64,000 nt of DNA, taken from contig CAZVWJ010000005.1 in assembly GCA_964631325.1 (NCBI GenBank), positions 35,273-99,272 of the forward strand, in the 5' to 3' direction. This document shows positions 32,884 through 41,793 of the stretch, piece by piece. A model generated the notes under the pieces. That model did no database searches, had not been told where the DNA came from, and was given only the letters and a program-made list of their open reading frames with translations. Every line of letters begins with the position of its first letter. Position 1 is the first letter of the stretch. The position numbers and the translations under genes were made by a program. Source of the DNA: CAZVWJ01 sp964631325. Lineage in GTDB: Bacteria > T1Sed10-126.

Positions 32884-35272
32884 AGATACCCCCGACGAAG
32901 AGCTGGATTACGTTGGTGAAGAGACTGAACGGATAGACACGGTAGAAAAATTAACGGGGAAGGCCAATTTTACCAGGGACCTCCAGCGGCCGGGAATGCT
33001 CCACGCCGCCGTCAAAAGAAGTCCCCACGCCCGGGCAAAAATAGTCAATATTGAAACAGAGGAAGCGGAGAATATGCCCGGGGTGCACGCTGTCGTTACC
33101 GGGAAAGAATTTGATTACAAGCTTGGACTCTATCTCGTGGACAAGGACGTGCTTGCCCGGGAAAGAGTCCGGCATTACGGCGAAGCCGTCGCTGCAGTAG
33201 CAGCGGAATCCCCCACCCTGGCTGAGCAGGCGAAAGATAAAATTAAAGTTGAATACGAGGAGGAAGATCCCGTTCTCGACCCGCTGGAAGCAATTGAAGA
33301 TGAGGCCGAGTTGGTTCACCCGGACCTCGAAGAATACGATTACTTTGAGCCCGCTTTCACCCCGAAACCGGGCACCAATATTGCCAACCATACCAAGCTG
33401 AGAAAAGGCGACGTTGAGGAAGGATTCGAGGAAGCCGATCACATTTACGAACGGGAATACACCAATCCAAACGTCCAGCACGTACCGATGGAGACGCACC
33501 GCGCAATTGCCGAGTGGAAGGAAGAAGATCAACTACACATCTGGACTTCAGCCCAATCGCCGTTCACCGTCCGCAATCTGCTCTGCGTCGCTTTTGACCT
33601 TTCGCACCAGAACGTCCGCGTCGAAATCCCCAACGTCGGCGGCGGCTTTGGCGGCAAGGCCGGGATTGGCCTCGAACCACTGGCCGCCTGTCTCTCTCAG
33701 AAAGCCAACGGCCGGCCGGTCAAGCTAATTGCCAGCCGGGAAGAAGAATTCAGCCTGCTTCCCTGTCGCAGTGGCCTCACTTATCGGATTAAAACCGGGG
33801 TAAAAGAAGACGGTGAAATAATTGCCCAGAAAATGACAATGTTCTGGGACTCGGGCGCCTACGCGGACTACGCCGTAAACGTAACCAGGGCTTCCGGTTA
33901 TTCCGCTTCCGGTCCCTACGAAATTCCCAACGCTCATGTTGACGCCTACACGATCTACACGAACAAGCCGTATGGCACCGCCTACCGGGGCTTTGGTCAC
34001 GTTGAGTTTTCCTGGGGACTGGAAAGGCACATGGATCACGTGGCCGAACAGTTAGATATCGATCCACTGGAACTGCGCAAGAAAAACGCTCTGGAACCCG
34101 GTTCGATTACCCTGACCGGAGAAGAAATCCAGGAAAATACCGGGGATGTAACCAGTTGTATGGAGGCGGCGGCCAAAGCGATTGATTACGGTAAGCTGAC
34201 CGAGGAAGAAAAACAACGCCAGGAAGAAACCGGTAAAAAGATCGCAAAATCCGTCACCGGTCTCCATAAGGCGCCGGCTATGCCCTCCTTCACTGCCACG
34301 GCGGTGGAACTGCGAATGAACGAGGACGGCACGATAAATGCAGATCTTTCCCTGACTGAAATCGGCCAGGGGACCTACACTTCCCTCACCCAGATAATTG
34401 CGGAAGAACTCGGTTTCCCGCCCGAAAAGATCAACATCAGCCTGGAGCAGGACACGGAAAAAGCTCCCTACGACTGGCAGACCGTCGCTTCAAAAGGACT
34501 ACTCATGAGTGGTAACGCAGCGATTCTCGCCTGTCGCGATCTGCTCGAAACTGCCTACGAGGACGCCGGGGAAATTCTCCGGGCCGATCCCTGTGATCTC
34601 GAACATGACGCGGAAAAAGTTTACGTTAAACACCACCCGGAAGATTACGTCACCTTTGCCGACCTGGCCGTCGGTTACGCCTATCCAAACGGGGAAGGTA
34701 TTGGCGGCCCGCTAATTGGCGTCGGCCGCTTCATGGCCCAGGGCCTGCCCGACCCTGACAAGGAAACCGGCCAGGGCCTGCCGGCGCTGGACTGGACCTA
34801 CGGCTCGCACGGAGTTGTCCTCGAGGTGGACACTGAAACCGGGGAATTCAATATCCTCAAGGTTGCTTCCGCTTTTGACGTCGGAAAGACCATTAATCCC
34901 CAGGCCGTGCGCGGCCAGGTTATTGGCGGTATGGTCCAGGGACTGGGCACGGCAGTTTGCGAAGGTTATGCTTACGATGATAAGGGCCGGCTCCTGAATC
35001 CATCTTTCACCGACAACAAGATTCCAACGTCTCTTGATATCCCGGAAGAAATTGACGGAATTGTTGTGGAGACTCCCCAGCTTGACGGACCGTTTGGAGC
35101 CCGGGGCGTCGGCGAGCACTCAATGATTGCCCTCTGTGGCGCCATAGGAAATGCTATATACAGGGCGTCGGGGGCGGATCTGACTCACATGCCGATCCGC
35201 GAGGAAGATGTCTGGTGGGCACTCCCCCAGAACGAAGACAAGGAACGTGAACGCGAGCGGTATTCCATTTAA
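32876..35272 (+). CDS. Molybdenum hydroxylase large subunit (molybdopterin-binding)
   Basis: 798 residues. An N-terminal hammerhead domain is followed by the Mo-cofactor domain with G-G-G-F-G-G-K-A-G, A-Y-R-G-F-G, E-I-G-Q-G-T-Y-T and G-A-R-G-V-G-E-H-S, the last containing the catalytic Glu (near residue 745). It would hydroxylate an N-heterocycle or aldehyde. The residues that separate xanthine dehydrogenases from nicotinate, purine or CO-type enzymes cannot be settled by eye, so I give no specific name. It is very acidic and GC-rich with strong codon bias. Neighbouring carbamoyltransferase-like genes favour a purine or pyrimidine-like substrate. Confidence 0.92.
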   Translation: MREDTPDEELDYVGEETERIDTVEKLTGKANFTRDLQRPGMLHAAVKRSPHARAKIVNIETEEAENMPGVHAVVTGKEFDYKLGLYLVDKDVLARERVRHYGEAVAAVAAESPTLAEQAKDKIKVEYEEEDPVLDPLEAIEDEAELVHPDLEEYDYFEPAFTPKPGTNIANHTKLRKGDVEEGFEEADHIYEREYTNPNVQHVPMETHRAIAEWKEEDQLHIWTSAQSPFTVRNLLCVAFDLSHQNVRVEIPNVGGGFGGKAGIGLEPLAACLSQKANGRPVKLIASREEEFSLLPCRSGLTYRIKTGVKEDGEIIAQKMTMFWDSGAYADYAVNVTRASGYSASGPYEIPNAHVDAYTIYTNKPYGTAYRGFGHVEFSWGLERHMDHVAEQLDIDPLELRKKNALEPGSITLTGEEIQENTGDVTSCMEAAAKAIDYGKLTEEEKQRQEETGKKIAKSVTGLHKAPAMPSFTATAVELRMNEDGTINADLSLTEIGQGTYTSLTQIIAEELGFPPEKINISLEQDTEKAPYDWQTVASKGLLMSGNAAILACRDLLETAYEDAGEILRADPCDLEHDAEKVYVKHHPEDYVTFADLAVGYAYPNGEGIGGPLIGVGRFMAQGLPDPDKETGQGLPALDWTYGSHGVVLEVDTETGEFNILKVASAFDVGKTINPQAVRGQVIGGMVQGLGTAVCEGYAYDDKGRLLNPSFTDNKIPTSLDIPEEIDGIVVETPQLDGPFGARGVGEHSMIALCGAIGNAIYRASGADLTHMPIREEDVWWALPQNEDKERERERYSI

Positions 35273-36136
35273 TTGAGCCCGGATAGCCGGGCTCTGCAGG
35301 CCCGCGTTGACTCTCTGATCCCCGAAATAACTGCCGGACGAGGGCAGGTTACCGCAACTTTTAACACTTCTTTCGACGTTCTTATCGGGGACTACCTGTT
35401 GAATTTCAACCTTAACGAATCTGCTTTACATCCGCTGGGTGTCTTAATTCCGGAACACCTCTTAAAACAGAGTTACGAAGGACAAAAACTGGAGCTTAAC
35501 CAGGATGAATGTCAGCTTGGCGGGCAACTATTCTCCCTGGAATACTCTTGTTCAACTCCCGATTTTAAGTCAAAAAAATTATCAGTTGAGAACATCAACT
35601 GTTCAACCTTACGGCAGGCTCTTCACCTGGCCGACAGTCAATCATTGATAAAAAAATTGTTGTTCAATAAAACAGACAACTCACTGACACCAGAAAACGA
35701 AAAAATTCTCCGGGGACTAAAAAAATTCAGCCACCAGTTAACAGAGGGTCATGTTTCTTTAACTAACTACCTCGATTATTTTGGTGCGGGCCCGGGGCTA
35801 ACCCCCGCCTGGGACGATTTTTGTTCCGGCGCTTTGCTGGCCGATCGGCTGGCCGGCAATGAACGGATTCAAGTTAGCCCGAATTTTTTCGATAACCTGC
35901 AAGAAAAAACACCTCGAACGAGCTGGTGGCAGGTCAAATTTGCCGCCAGCGGTAGATTAAACCTGGGAATTGAAAGATTGCTTTTGAAAATATTCACCGG
36001 TGATGCCACAGTCAGCAACTGCCTGGAGTTAGTTAATTTCGGGGAAACTTCCGGAATCGATATACTCGGCGGGATAACGGTTTACATATTTTGTTCGGCT
36101 TCAGCAGAGAAGAACCTTCAACTACTGGCCGAATAA
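35273..36136 (+). CDS. allH-like: DUF2877 protein, AllH (YlbF)-like
   Basis: 287 residues from a TTG directly after the previous stop; the start is uncertain because no clear binding site precedes it. The family motif G-A-G-P-G-L-T-P-A-W-D-D-F (near residue 170) identifies DUF2877. In E. coli the homologue YlbF is AllH, one of three proteins (AllFGH) reported to make up oxamate carbamoyltransferase in allantoin fermentation. All three homologues occur in this operon. Its codon use and GC content look closer to the surrounding genome than to the genes on either side. Confidence 0.82.
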   Translation: MSPDSRALQARVDSLIPEITAGRGQVTATFNTSFDVLIGDYLLNFNLNESALHPLGVLIPEHLLKQSYEGQKLELNQDECQLGGQLFSLEYSCSTPDFKSKKLSVENINCSTLRQALHLADSQSLIKKLLFNKTDNSLTPENEKILRGLKKFSHQLTEGHVSLTNYLDYFGAGPGLTPAWDDFCSGALLADRLAGNERIQVSPNFFDNLQEKTPRTSWWQVKFAASGRLNLGIERLLLKIFTGDATVSNCLELVNFGETSGIDILGGITVYIFCSASAEKNLQLLAE

Positions 36137-36217
36137 CATTATAATTTTTTGCTTGAAGCTATTTAGAAAACCTGGATAACGCGTGATTAAACTATATTCA
36201 CAAGGAGCGAATAAATT

Positions 36218-37744
36218 ATGAGTATTGCCTATGAGGTACGCTCGGACACTTACTTTGACTCAGTCACCCTGATGCTTGTCGGCAGTGAAATTGAAAAAAT
36301 TGACGGGGTGGAAGAGGCAGTAATCGGCATGGCTACTGACTATAACCTGGACAGCCTTCGCCGCCTGGATATGTTTCAACCCGAATTTGAGGAGGCCAGT
36401 ACGAACGATTTAATCCTCTGCGTAAAAGCAACTTCCGATGAAATTGCCAGCTCCGCACTCGCGGAAACGGATAAAAAATTGCAGGAACAGGAGAGTTCCA
36501 GCGGCGGAACAACCGATTACGAACCACCGACCCAGGAAGGGGCGGCGGAGATGATGCCCGACGCGAACGTCGTGCTCATTTCTATCCCGGGGGAATACGC
36601 GGCTGATGAAGCCCACGAAGCCCTGGACAACGACCGCCATGTAATGCTCTTCTCGGACAATGTGAGCCTTGAGGAGGAGCTGGAGCTGAAGAAAAAAGCG
36701 GTTGACAAGGGCCTGTTGATGATGGGACCGGACTGCGGAACTTCGATTATCAACAACGTCCCTCTCGCCTTCTCGAACGTAGTCCGTTCGGGAAATATCG
36801 GCCTGGTTGCCGCTTCGGGAACCGGCTTGCAGGAGACTTCAAGTATCATTCATCAGCTCGGCTTCGGAATTACCCAGGGCATCGGCGTCGGCGGCCGCGA
36901 TCTCTCGGCGGAGATTGAAGGGCGAATGACTCTGCTCGCCGCGAAAGCCCTGGCCCGCGACGACGCCACAGATCTGATCACTCTGATTTCCAAACCCCCG
37001 GCCAAAAGCATCCTCGACGATCTCTATTCTGAATTAAAAGCAATCGATAAACCGGTGGTCATCTATTTTATCGGCGCCGATCCCGAAGTGATCGAAGCGG
37101 AAGGTTTTACCGCCGCCAACAACCTGGAGGAGGCCGCAATCAAAACCTGTCAGCTGGCCGGCGACGCAGAGATTGATCCCCTGCTCACGGACGATGAAAT
37201 CACTGCAAGAGCGGCTGACGTAGAACTGGACGGCAAATACCTGCGCGGCCTTTATTCCGGTGGAACGCTCTGTGATGAAGCTCAGCGGCTATTGCTCGAC
37301 CGGCTGGAAGAAATCTATTCCAACACCCCGGTCGAAGGCAGTCACGAACTGGAAGATCTCTACGAGAGTCAGAAACACACGGTCATTGATCTCGGCGAGG
37401 ACGAATTCACCGAGGGCCGGGCCCATCCGATGATTGACCCGACGCTTCGCCAGGAACGAATTGTCCAGGAATTGACCGACCCCGAGACCGCGATAGTTCT
37501 TCTCGACGTTGTCCTCGGTTACGGTTCCAACCCCGACATGGCCGGGGCCCTGGTTGAAGCAATTGAAGAGGGCCGGCAGAAAGCCGACCACCAGCCGGTG
37601 GTCGCCGCTTCTCTCTGCGGAACCGAGGACGATCCCCAGGGTTACACTGAACAGAAAGAAACCCTGGAATCGGCCGGGGTTCATGTTTTCCCTTCGAATG
37701 TCTCCATGGTAAAATTTGCTGAACAATGTTTTAAAAAGGACTGA
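36218..37744 (+). CDS. fdrA: FdrA/AllF-like succinyl-CoA-synthetase-fold protein lacking its C-terminal tail
   Basis: 508 residues; E. coli FdrA has 555. It begins Y-E-V-R-S-D-T-Y-F-D-S-V-T-L-M, then L-I-S-I-P-G-E-Y-A, V-M-L-F-S-D-N-V-S-L-E and M-G-P-D-C-G-T-S, then A-A-S-G-T-G-L-Q-E, all as in FdrA, whose fold resembles succinyl-CoA synthetase with a phospho-His-type loop. It stops after the second domain. The missing end is encoded by the next small gene in another frame. Predicted subunit of a carbamoyl-transfer complex with the AllG- and AllH-like proteins. A leader of 80 bases separates it from allH-like. Confidence 0.9.
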   Translation: MSIAYEVRSDTYFDSVTLMLVGSEIEKIDGVEEAVIGMATDYNLDSLRRLDMFQPEFEEASTNDLILCVKATSDEIASSALAETDKKLQEQESSSGGTTDYEPPTQEGAAEMMPDANVVLISIPGEYAADEAHEALDNDRHVMLFSDNVSLEEELELKKKAVDKGLLMMGPDCGTSIINNVPLAFSNVVRSGNIGLVAASGTGLQETSSIIHQLGFGITQGIGVGGRDLSAEIEGRMTLLAAKALARDDATDLITLISKPPAKSILDDLYSELKAIDKPVVIYFIGADPEVIEAEGFTAANNLEEAAIKTCQLAGDAEIDPLLTDDEITARAADVELDGKYLRGLYSGGTLCDEAQRLLLDRLEEIYSNTPVEGSHELEDLYESQKHTVIDLGEDEFTEGRAHPMIDPTLRQERIVQELTDPETAIVLLDVVLGYGSNPDMAGALVEAIEEGRQKADHQPVVAASLCGTEDDPQGYTEQKETLESAGVHVFPSNVSMVKFAEQCFKKD

Positions 37745-37749
37745 TTTTT

Positions 37750-37932
37750 ATGGAACCGATTGATCAACTTTTTGAAGAAGAGATTAAAGTAATTAACATG
37801 GGAATTCCCAGCTTCAGGGACGAACTGGCCGACCAGGATGTGCCGGTAGTCCACGTGGATTGGCGGCCGCCGGCCGGCGGTAACGAAAAAGTCCAGTCCC
37901 TGCTCAGCGACATCAAGAGCAGTCAAGCATAA
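37750..37932 (+). CDS. Small protein equal to the C-terminal tail of FdrA
   Basis: 60 residues. The sequence K-V-I-N-M-G-I-P-S-F-R-D-E-L and P-V-V-H-V-D-W-R-P-P-A-G-G-N-E-K matches the last 50 or so residues of E. coli FdrA (V-I-N-I-G-L-R-S-F and P-V-A-G-G-N-K-K). Here it starts with its own ATG five bases after the FdrA stop, in a different frame, with AAAAGGA about 9 bases upstream. It is either a genuine split subunit or the result of an indel. The conservation of both parts and the ribosome site favour a real split gene. Confidence 0.8.
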   Translation: MEPIDQLFEEEIKVINMGIPSFRDELADQDVPVVHVDWRPPAGGNEKVQSLLSDIKSSQA

Positions 37933-37975
37933 TCAAAAAAGTTAATCCATCTATTTCACACAGGAGGAGTTAGGT

Positions 37976-39223
37976 ATGGCTGTTGACATTGAAGCTGCAA
38001 ACGCAAAAGCACTGGAAAAGATGCAGGCGGCAAAACCTGTCCTGACGGGAGTCGGGATTGCCGGAGAGGAAGTTCCCGGTCTGCACGAGAAACTAATCCT
38101 GCACGCGGGACCCCCGGTTGAATGGGAAAATATGAGCGGTCCCACCAGGGGCGCGGTAATTGGCGCCCTTATCTACGAAGGGCTGGCCGCGGACGAAGAG
38201 GAAGCACGCGAACTGGCGGCTTCCGGTGAAATTGATTTTGAACCGTGGCACGAACACGACGGGGTCGGCCCGATGGCCGGTATCGCCTCGGCGAGCATGC
38301 CCGTCTGGATCGTCGAAAACAAGGACGAGGGAAACCTCGCTTACTGCACCTTTAACGAAGGACTGGGCGAAGTTCTCCGTTACGGGGCTTACGGCCCGGA
38401 AGTTATCGAGCACCTCAAGTGGATGGAGAATGAACTGGCCCCGGTAATGAAAGAAATTCTTGCAATCACGGGCGAGATCAACCTGAAAAATATTATCTCC
38501 GAAGCCCTGCAGATGGGGGATGAAGTCCACAACCGCAACCGGGGGGCTACTTCACTCTTCTACCGTAAAATTGCCCCGGCCCTGCTGGAGACTGATTTCT
38601 CAACAGAACAGAAAATAGAAGTGTTGAAATTCATCGATTCCAACGATCACTTCTTTTTAAACCTCAGTATGCCCGCCTGTAAAGCGATGGTCCAACCGCT
38701 GGAGGGGATTGAAGGATGTTCTATTCTGACTGCAATCGCCCGCAGTGGAACTGAATTTGGGATCAGGGTTGCCGGCCTGCCGGGTGAATGGTTCTCCGTT
38801 CCGGCACCGGTAGTCGACGGACTGCTGTTTTCCGGTTACACCCAGGACGATTGTTGCCCCGATATTGGCGATAGCACAATTACCGAAACCTGCGGGCTGG
38901 GTGGGTTTTCCATGGCCGCCTCCCCCGCTATCGTCAAATTTGTCGGCGGTTCAGTCGAGGACGCTTTTAATTTTACCCGGCAGATGTACGAAATTACCGA
39001 AACTGAATCGGAAGCTTTCAAGATTCCCACGCTCGATTTTCGCGGTTCTCCCCAGGGCATTGACCTGCTCAAAATCTGCGAGCTGAACATCACTCCCAAG
39101 ATCAACACCGGTATCGCCCACAAGGAACCCGGAATCGGCCAGGTGGGAGCAGGCCTGGTTGAAGCACCAATCGAGGTATTCGAACAAGCGCTGGAACGTT
39201 TTGCTGAAAAATACGTAGACTAA
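37976..39223 (+). CDS. allG-like: DUF1116 protein, AllG (YlbE)-like
   Basis: 415 residues; ATG 37976 follows AGGAGG. Motifs L-L/I-L-H-A-G-P-P-V-E-W, G-P-T-R-G-A-V-I-G-A, G-V-G-P-M-A-G-I-A-S-A-S-M-P and N-T-G-I-A-H-K-E-P-G-I-G-Q-V-G-A-G are shared with YlbE, the AllG subunit of the reported oxamate carbamoyltransferase. Cytoplasmic. It follows the FdrA tail gene by 43 bases. Very acidic, GC-rich. Confidence 0.9.
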   Translation: MAVDIEAANAKALEKMQAAKPVLTGVGIAGEEVPGLHEKLILHAGPPVEWENMSGPTRGAVIGALIYEGLAADEEEARELAASGEIDFEPWHEHDGVGPMAGIASASMPVWIVENKDEGNLAYCTFNEGLGEVLRYGAYGPEVIEHLKWMENELAPVMKEILAITGEINLKNIISEALQMGDEVHNRNRGATSLFYRKIAPALLETDFSTEQKIEVLKFIDSNDHFFLNLSMPACKAMVQPLEGIEGCSILTAIARSGTEFGIRVAGLPGEWFSVPAPVVDGLLFSGYTQDDCCPDIGDSTITETCGLGGFSMAASPAIVKFVGGSVEDAFNFTRQMYEITETESEAFKIPTLDFRGSPQGIDLLKICELNITPKINTGIAHKEPGIGQVGAGLVEAPIEVFEQALERFAEKYVD

Positions 39224-39247
39224 ATCTTTTCACTGGAGGAATGAACA

Positions 39248-40027
39248 ATGGTTGAGTTATACGATTTAACCCAGAGATTGAGTGTTCACACCCCGCCGTG
39301 GCCCAGTTACATGCCACTGCAGGTGCAGTATTTTAAACGAATAGCCGGCGCCCACCAGGGCCAGGGAGCCAACGGTCAGGTAATTAAGACCAGTAACCAC
39401 GTTGGTACCCACATTGACGGTGAAATTCACTTTGCCGCCAACGGCCGGGCGATCGGGGAAGTGCCGCTCGAGGAATTCTGCGGCGAAGGTGTAATTGTTG
39501 ATATCTCCGACGAAGTGGAGGATTACTCCCTCTACTCACCGGAAATGCTGGAAGCTAAGGCCGATATCAAGGAAGGCGACATCCTGATTATTAACACCGG
39601 CTATCACGACTACGCCTGGGACCAGGAGGAAGCCGACGAAGTGCGTTACATGGTCAAACACCCGGGTCCCGGCCCTGATTTTCACAAGTGGGCCCTGGAG
39701 AAAGATTTTAAATGGATCGGCGTCGACTGCGGCAGTGCCGACCACCCGATGAACACTATTCTCCGGGAATGGCATCCCCGCCTGTTTGACGAAGCAGAAG
39801 CAAAATTGAAGGAGAAGCACGGCAAAGGCTGGGACGAGATGTTCCCCTACGATGAATACTACCAGGTTATGCACCTTGACCTCTTTCCGGAGGGACTGGT
39901 TCACGCTGAAAACCTGGGCGGTGAAATTGACAAGCTGAGCAACAAGCGCAAGTGGATCGGGCTGTTTCCCTGGCGCGCGATTGAAATGGAATCCTCGATC
40001 TGCCGCATCGCCGCCTTTGATTTTTAA
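39248..40027 (+). CDS. Cyclase-family metal-dependent hydrolase
   Basis: 259 residues; ATG 39248 follows GGAGGA. The motif H-V-G-T-H-I-D-G-E-I-H-F (residues about 51-62) supplies the metal-binding His and Asp of the cyclase superfamily that includes kynurenine formamidase and isatin hydrolase. The family opens amide or lactam bonds, so a role opening the ring of the molybdenum hydroxylase product is reasonable (inference). The usual Pro after Asp is replaced by Gly. Confidence 0.88.
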   Translation: MVELYDLTQRLSVHTPPWPSYMPLQVQYFKRIAGAHQGQGANGQVIKTSNHVGTHIDGEIHFAANGRAIGEVPLEEFCGEGVIVDISDEVEDYSLYSPEMLEAKADIKEGDILIINTGYHDYAWDQEEADEVRYMVKHPGPGPDFHKWALEKDFKWIGVDCGSADHPMNTILREWHPRLFDEAEAKLKEKHGKGWDEMFPYDEYYQVMHLDLFPEGLVHAENLGGEIDKLSNKRKWIGLFPWRAIEMESSICRIAAFDF

Positions 40028-40073
40028 AACTAACACCTAACTTTTCAATCATTTTCTATAAGGAGGAGTATTT

Positions 40074-40808
40074 ATGGAGTTAGAACCACCTGTAGCAGTA
40101 ACCAAGGACGAGATTACTTTTGACGTCAGCGAACTGGAACCGGTTCTCCAGGCGCCACCGATGGACCTGGAACCGTGGCCCCCCTGTTACGTGGAACTGC
40201 AGGACGGCAGTGAAATGCTGATCCGGGAGGCTAAGAAAGAAGAGGTCCGTAAACTCCTGAAGATGGTCAAGGACCAGTTCCTGGAGGAAGACGACCCGGA
40301 AAAAGTGAAAGACTTCTACGACATCGTCGGCGCCCGGGTTTATGCCGAACTGCTCGGCTGGTACCGCAAACGACTCAAGGACCCCTACATCCTGGTCGGC
40401 CTGCGTGACGGTGAAATAATCGCTTTCGCCAACGGCCGGTTATGGGACGAGGATATCAACATCAGTCTGCATACGATGGCTTTCAAACGCGGACTGCGGG
40501 CCGGAGCGACGATGTATTACGCAAAGTGTGCCTACTGCTTCGATGTCCTTGAGCAGGAAGAGTTCCGCTCCACCTTTGAAAGCTACTACGGCTTCAAGCG
40601 CTGGGGCATCGGAATGGCTCAGCCTTCTTATCCCTTCCCCGAATACCAGCATGAACTCGGTGGTTCACGGGTTTATTATATTACCCGCAAATACTGGGAA
40701 TCCCGGGTTAAGGATTACGTCAAGGACCTGACCGGCGCAGAATTTGTCCGGCCTGTTCCCGACGAGCTGATGGAGGAAAACGAGGACCCCGTTCCTCCCA
40801 GCGACTAA
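40074..40808 (+). CDS. GNAT-like protein of unknown function
   Basis: 244 residues; ATG 40074 follows AAGGAGGAG. I do not recognise the family for certain. A conserved-looking core, I-R-E-A-K-K-E-E-V near residue 50, I-L-V-G-L-R-D-G-E-I-I-A-F-A-N-G, then G-L-R-A-G-A-T-M-Y and S-Y-Y-G-F-K-R-W-G, has the order of strands and the acetyl-CoA-loop-like pattern of GNAT acetyltransferases. Last gene of the operon, ending just before the terminator, so it belongs to the same pathway; it may modify an amino group or serve another step. Confidence 0.55.
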   Translation: MELEPPVAVTKDEITFDVSELEPVLQAPPMDLEPWPPCYVELQDGSEMLIREAKKEEVRKLLKMVKDQFLEEDDPEKVKDFYDIVGARVYAELLGWYRKRLKDPYILVGLRDGEIIAFANGRLWDEDINISLHTMAFKRGLRAGATMYYAKCAYCFDVLEQEEFRSTFESYYGFKRWGIGMAQPSYPFPEYQHELGGSRVYYITRKYWESRVKDYVKDLTGAEFVRPVPDELMEENEDPVPPSD

Positions 40809-40822
40809 AATATTTCTTTCCG

Positions 40823-40861
40823 GCGAGCCGGGACCAGCTCGGTCCCGGCTCGCTTATTTTT
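40823..40861 (+). terminator. Rho-independent terminator of the molybdenum hydroxylase/AllFGH operon
   Basis: A perfect 13-bp GC-rich stem (40823-40835 with 40841-40853, core GCGAGCCGGGACC), AGCTC loop, followed by TTATTTTT. It lies 14 bases after the last stop codon. Confidence 0.95.
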
Positions 40862-40932
40862 ACTCCCGGTTGCCTTAAAGTTACCCCGCCAAGCTTCTTC
40901 TGCAGTTAATATTCAAAAGAATCGGCGGCCAG

Positions 40933-41793
40933 CTACTTAAATTCGGAAAGCAGCGGTTCGATATCTTCCGGATTGCTCTCCTGTTTTACCAGTGGCTCAT
41001 CACCGAGAAATTCAAAATTATCATGAAACGTTTCTTTCTCTTCACGATAAATAATTCCAATTGGAATCTCGTTTCCCCATTCCCGAGCTTTTTTTCGGGC
41101 AACTTCGTGATCCTGAGGCCGGTAGTCTTCAGATAACTGATAAATCCTCTCACTATACCACTCGTAGGTATTTACCTTATTGAAAGAAACACAGGGTTGA
41201 AGGATATCCACCAGAGCATAGCCACGGTGTTGAAAGGCTTGCTTGATCAACCCGGTCAGATGCTCCATTTCGCCAACAAAACCCCGGGCAACAAAACTGG
41301 CCTCCATACCAACAGCGAACTTAACTGGATGAAACGGTTCGGCATTAATCCCGTAGGGCTGTGCTCCGGTCCGATTCTCTTCGCCAGTTGTTGGCGAAGC
41401 CTGTCCCTTCGTGAGGCCGTAGATCTGGTTGTTGTGAACGAGATGAACCAAGTCCACATTTCGTCTGAGGTTATGTAAAAAGTGATTTCCACCTTCCCCG
41501 TAAGTACAACCATCTCCGGACTCAACAATCACGTTCATATCCTTATTAGCTATTTTCATGCCCACCGCCGGAGGGAGCGAACGCCCATGCAGCCCGTTAA
41601 AACCATTTAAACTGATATAATGAGGCATCTTAGCGGCCTGACCAATCCCGGTGAACATCGTCACTTGTTCAGGTTTTAATTCGAGCTGATTGAGCGCCTT
41701 TTGCAGAGCATTACGTAGTGGAAAGTTGCCACACCCCGGACACCAAGCTGTGTCACCTGTGATCGAAAATTTCTGATCGTGATCATTATTCAC
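40933..41793 (-). CDS. 2-oxoacid:ferredoxin oxidoreductase beta subunit (thiamine pyrophosphate-binding)
   Basis: 286 residues. W-C-P-G-C-G-N (near residue 20) and G-D-G-C-T-Y-G-E-G-G-N-H-F with N-N-Q-I-Y-G-L-T-K-G-Q form the thiamine pyrophosphate site; Cys residues for the 4Fe-4S cluster are at the expected places. It oxidatively decarboxylates a 2-oxoacid (2-oxoglutarate, pyruvate or branched chain) to acyl-CoA and reduced ferredoxin. The start overlaps the alpha-subunit stop by one base. Confidence 0.9.
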   Translation of the reverse strand: MNNDHDQKFSITGDTAWCPGCGNFPLRNALQKALNQLELKPEQVTMFTGIGQAAKMPHYISLNGFNGLHGRSLPPAVGMKIANKDMNVIVESGDGCTYGEGGNHFLHNLRRNVDLVHLVHNNQIYGLTKGQASPTTGEENRTGAQPYGINAEPFHPVKFAVGMEASFVARGFVGEMEHLTGLIKQAFQHRGYALVDILQPCVSFNKVNTYEWYSERIYQLSEDYRPQDHEVARKKAREWGNEIPIGIIYREEKETFHDNFEFLGDEPLVKQESNPEDIEPLLSEFK

